A stretch of 6,020 nt of DNA from Phormidesmis priestleyi (GTDB taxonomy: Bacteria > Cyanobacteriota > Cyanobacteriia > Phormidesmidales > Phormidesmidaceae), in the NCBI GenBank assembly GCA_003242115.1, contig QBMP01000272.1, positions 1 to 6,020 on the forward strand, read 5' to 3'. Under the pieces are notes generated by a model. That model saw nothing but the letters and a program-made list of their open reading frames with translations, ran no database searches and was not told where the DNA came from. Both the position numbers and the translations under genes were made by a program. This document shows positions 5,382 to 6,020 of this stretch, one piece after another. Position 1 is the stretch's first letter, and every line of letters begins with the position of its first letter.

Positions 5382-6020
5382 ATGAATTTTGGCGTGATTG
5401 TTTTTCCGGGGGCGAATTGCGATCGCGATATCGCCTACATTCTCCGTGACATTTTGCATCAGCCCACTCGCATGATCTGGCACGAAGACAGCGATCTGGC
5501 CGACATTGACGTGGTGGTCGTTCCGGGTGGCTTTAGCTACGGCGATTATTTGCGCTGCGGAGCTTTAGCTCAGTTTTCTCCGGCGATGCAAGCCACCGCC
5601 GACCATGCCCGCCAAGGAAAATTCGTCATCGGTATCTGCAATGGCTTTCAGGTACTGACAGAAATGGGCCTCTTGCCCGGGGCGTTAGTGCGAAATCGGG
5701 ATTTGCATTTTGTGTGCGATCGCCTCCCCCTGCGCGTAGAGCGCACCGACCTGCCCTGGACTCAGCAATACCAACAAGGCCAAATCATCACCCTCCCCAT
5801 CGCCCACGGAGAAGGCTGCTACTACGCCGAACCCGACACCCTCAAAGCCTTAGAAGACAACCATCAGGTGCTTTTCCGCTACTGCGACGCTACCGGCAAC
5901 CCTACCGACGACGCCAACCCCAACGGCTCACTCAACAACATCGCCGGAATCTGTAACCGAGCCGGTAACATCCTTGGCATGATGCCCCATCCCGAACGCG
6001 CCGCCGACTCCACCCTCGGC
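5382..6020 (+). CDS. purQ: Phosphoribosylformylglycinamidine synthase, glutaminase subunit PurQ (partial, right edge)
   Basis: The window shows 213 codons with no stop. PurQ is a class I (triad) glutamine amidotransferase that releases ammonia from glutamine for the PurL synthetase subunit. Motifs in order: [16 protein letters not shown] (1-16), [17 protein letters not shown] (45-61), the nucleophile elbow GICNGFQ with Cys86, IAHGEG (140-145), [12 protein letters not shown] (179-190) and MMPHPER (200-206), which supplies the catalytic His203 and Glu205. All catalytic residues are therefore inside the window. Cyanobacterial PurQ proteins are usually only slightly longer than this, so probably only the last few residues are missing. 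It follows purS closely as the second gene of the operon. Two HIP1 octamers lie within it. Confidence 0.96.
   Translation, partial: MNFGVIVFPGANCDRDIAYILRDILHQPTRMIWHEDSDLADIDVVVVPGGFSYGDYLRCGALAQFSPAMQATADHARQGKFVIGICNGFQVLTEMGLLPGALVRNRDLHFVCDRLPLRVERTDLPWTQQYQQGQIITLPIAHGEGCYYAEPDTLKALEDNHQVLFRYCDATGNPTDDANPNGSLNNIAGICNRAGNILGMMPHPERAADSTLG

Noticed and set aside
5714..5956. Plus-strand ORF of 80 codons rich in Arg and Pro
   Set aside because: It is an out-of-frame reading of purQ, whose own frame has all the catalytic motifs.

Overview
The window is most likely from a cyanobacterium. It carries four copies of the octamer GCGATCGC (HIP1, over-represented in many cyanobacterial genomes) at 3091-3098, 3848-3855, 5419-5426 and 5716-5723. 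Its housekeeping genes (a Zur-type Fur regulator, PurS, PurQ) also read as cyanobacterial versions. Genus cannot be fixed from the sequence alone.

Region 1 (1-3642) is an accessory, defence- or conflict-type locus. A very large minus-strand gene starts at 3185 and is still open at the left edge, with 1061 codons visible. It encodes one chain with an N-terminal caspase-like (C14) protease, a complete NB-ARC/AP-ATPase switch module, and a C-terminal array of about 31-residue helical repeats. The last repeats before the edge are nearly identical in DNA. Divergent from it, across an 88-bp shared upstream region with an inverted repeat, is a small gene (3274-3642) whose C-terminal half matches the Trypco1 ('trypsin-co-occurring domain 1') type. 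The pair looks like a STAND-ATPase/caspase conflict system: repeats as sensor, NB-ARC as switch, protease as effector, and the small protein as a partner of unknown role.

Region 2 (3643-3937) is non-coding as far as I can tell. It contains an exact 11-bp tandem duplication and a HIP1 site.

Region 3 (3938-6020) is ordinary chromosomal backbone. A PadR-family regulator on the plus strand converges on a Fur-family, probably Zur (FurB), regulator on the minus strand, with 23 bp between them. Divergent from zur is purS-purQ, two subunits of phosphoribosylformylglycinamidine synthase in de novo purine synthesis. purQ runs off the right edge, probably close to its end. The zur-purS intergenic region holds a 14-bp palindrome and a pair of 10-bp direct repeats with 11-bp spacing, which are candidate operators.
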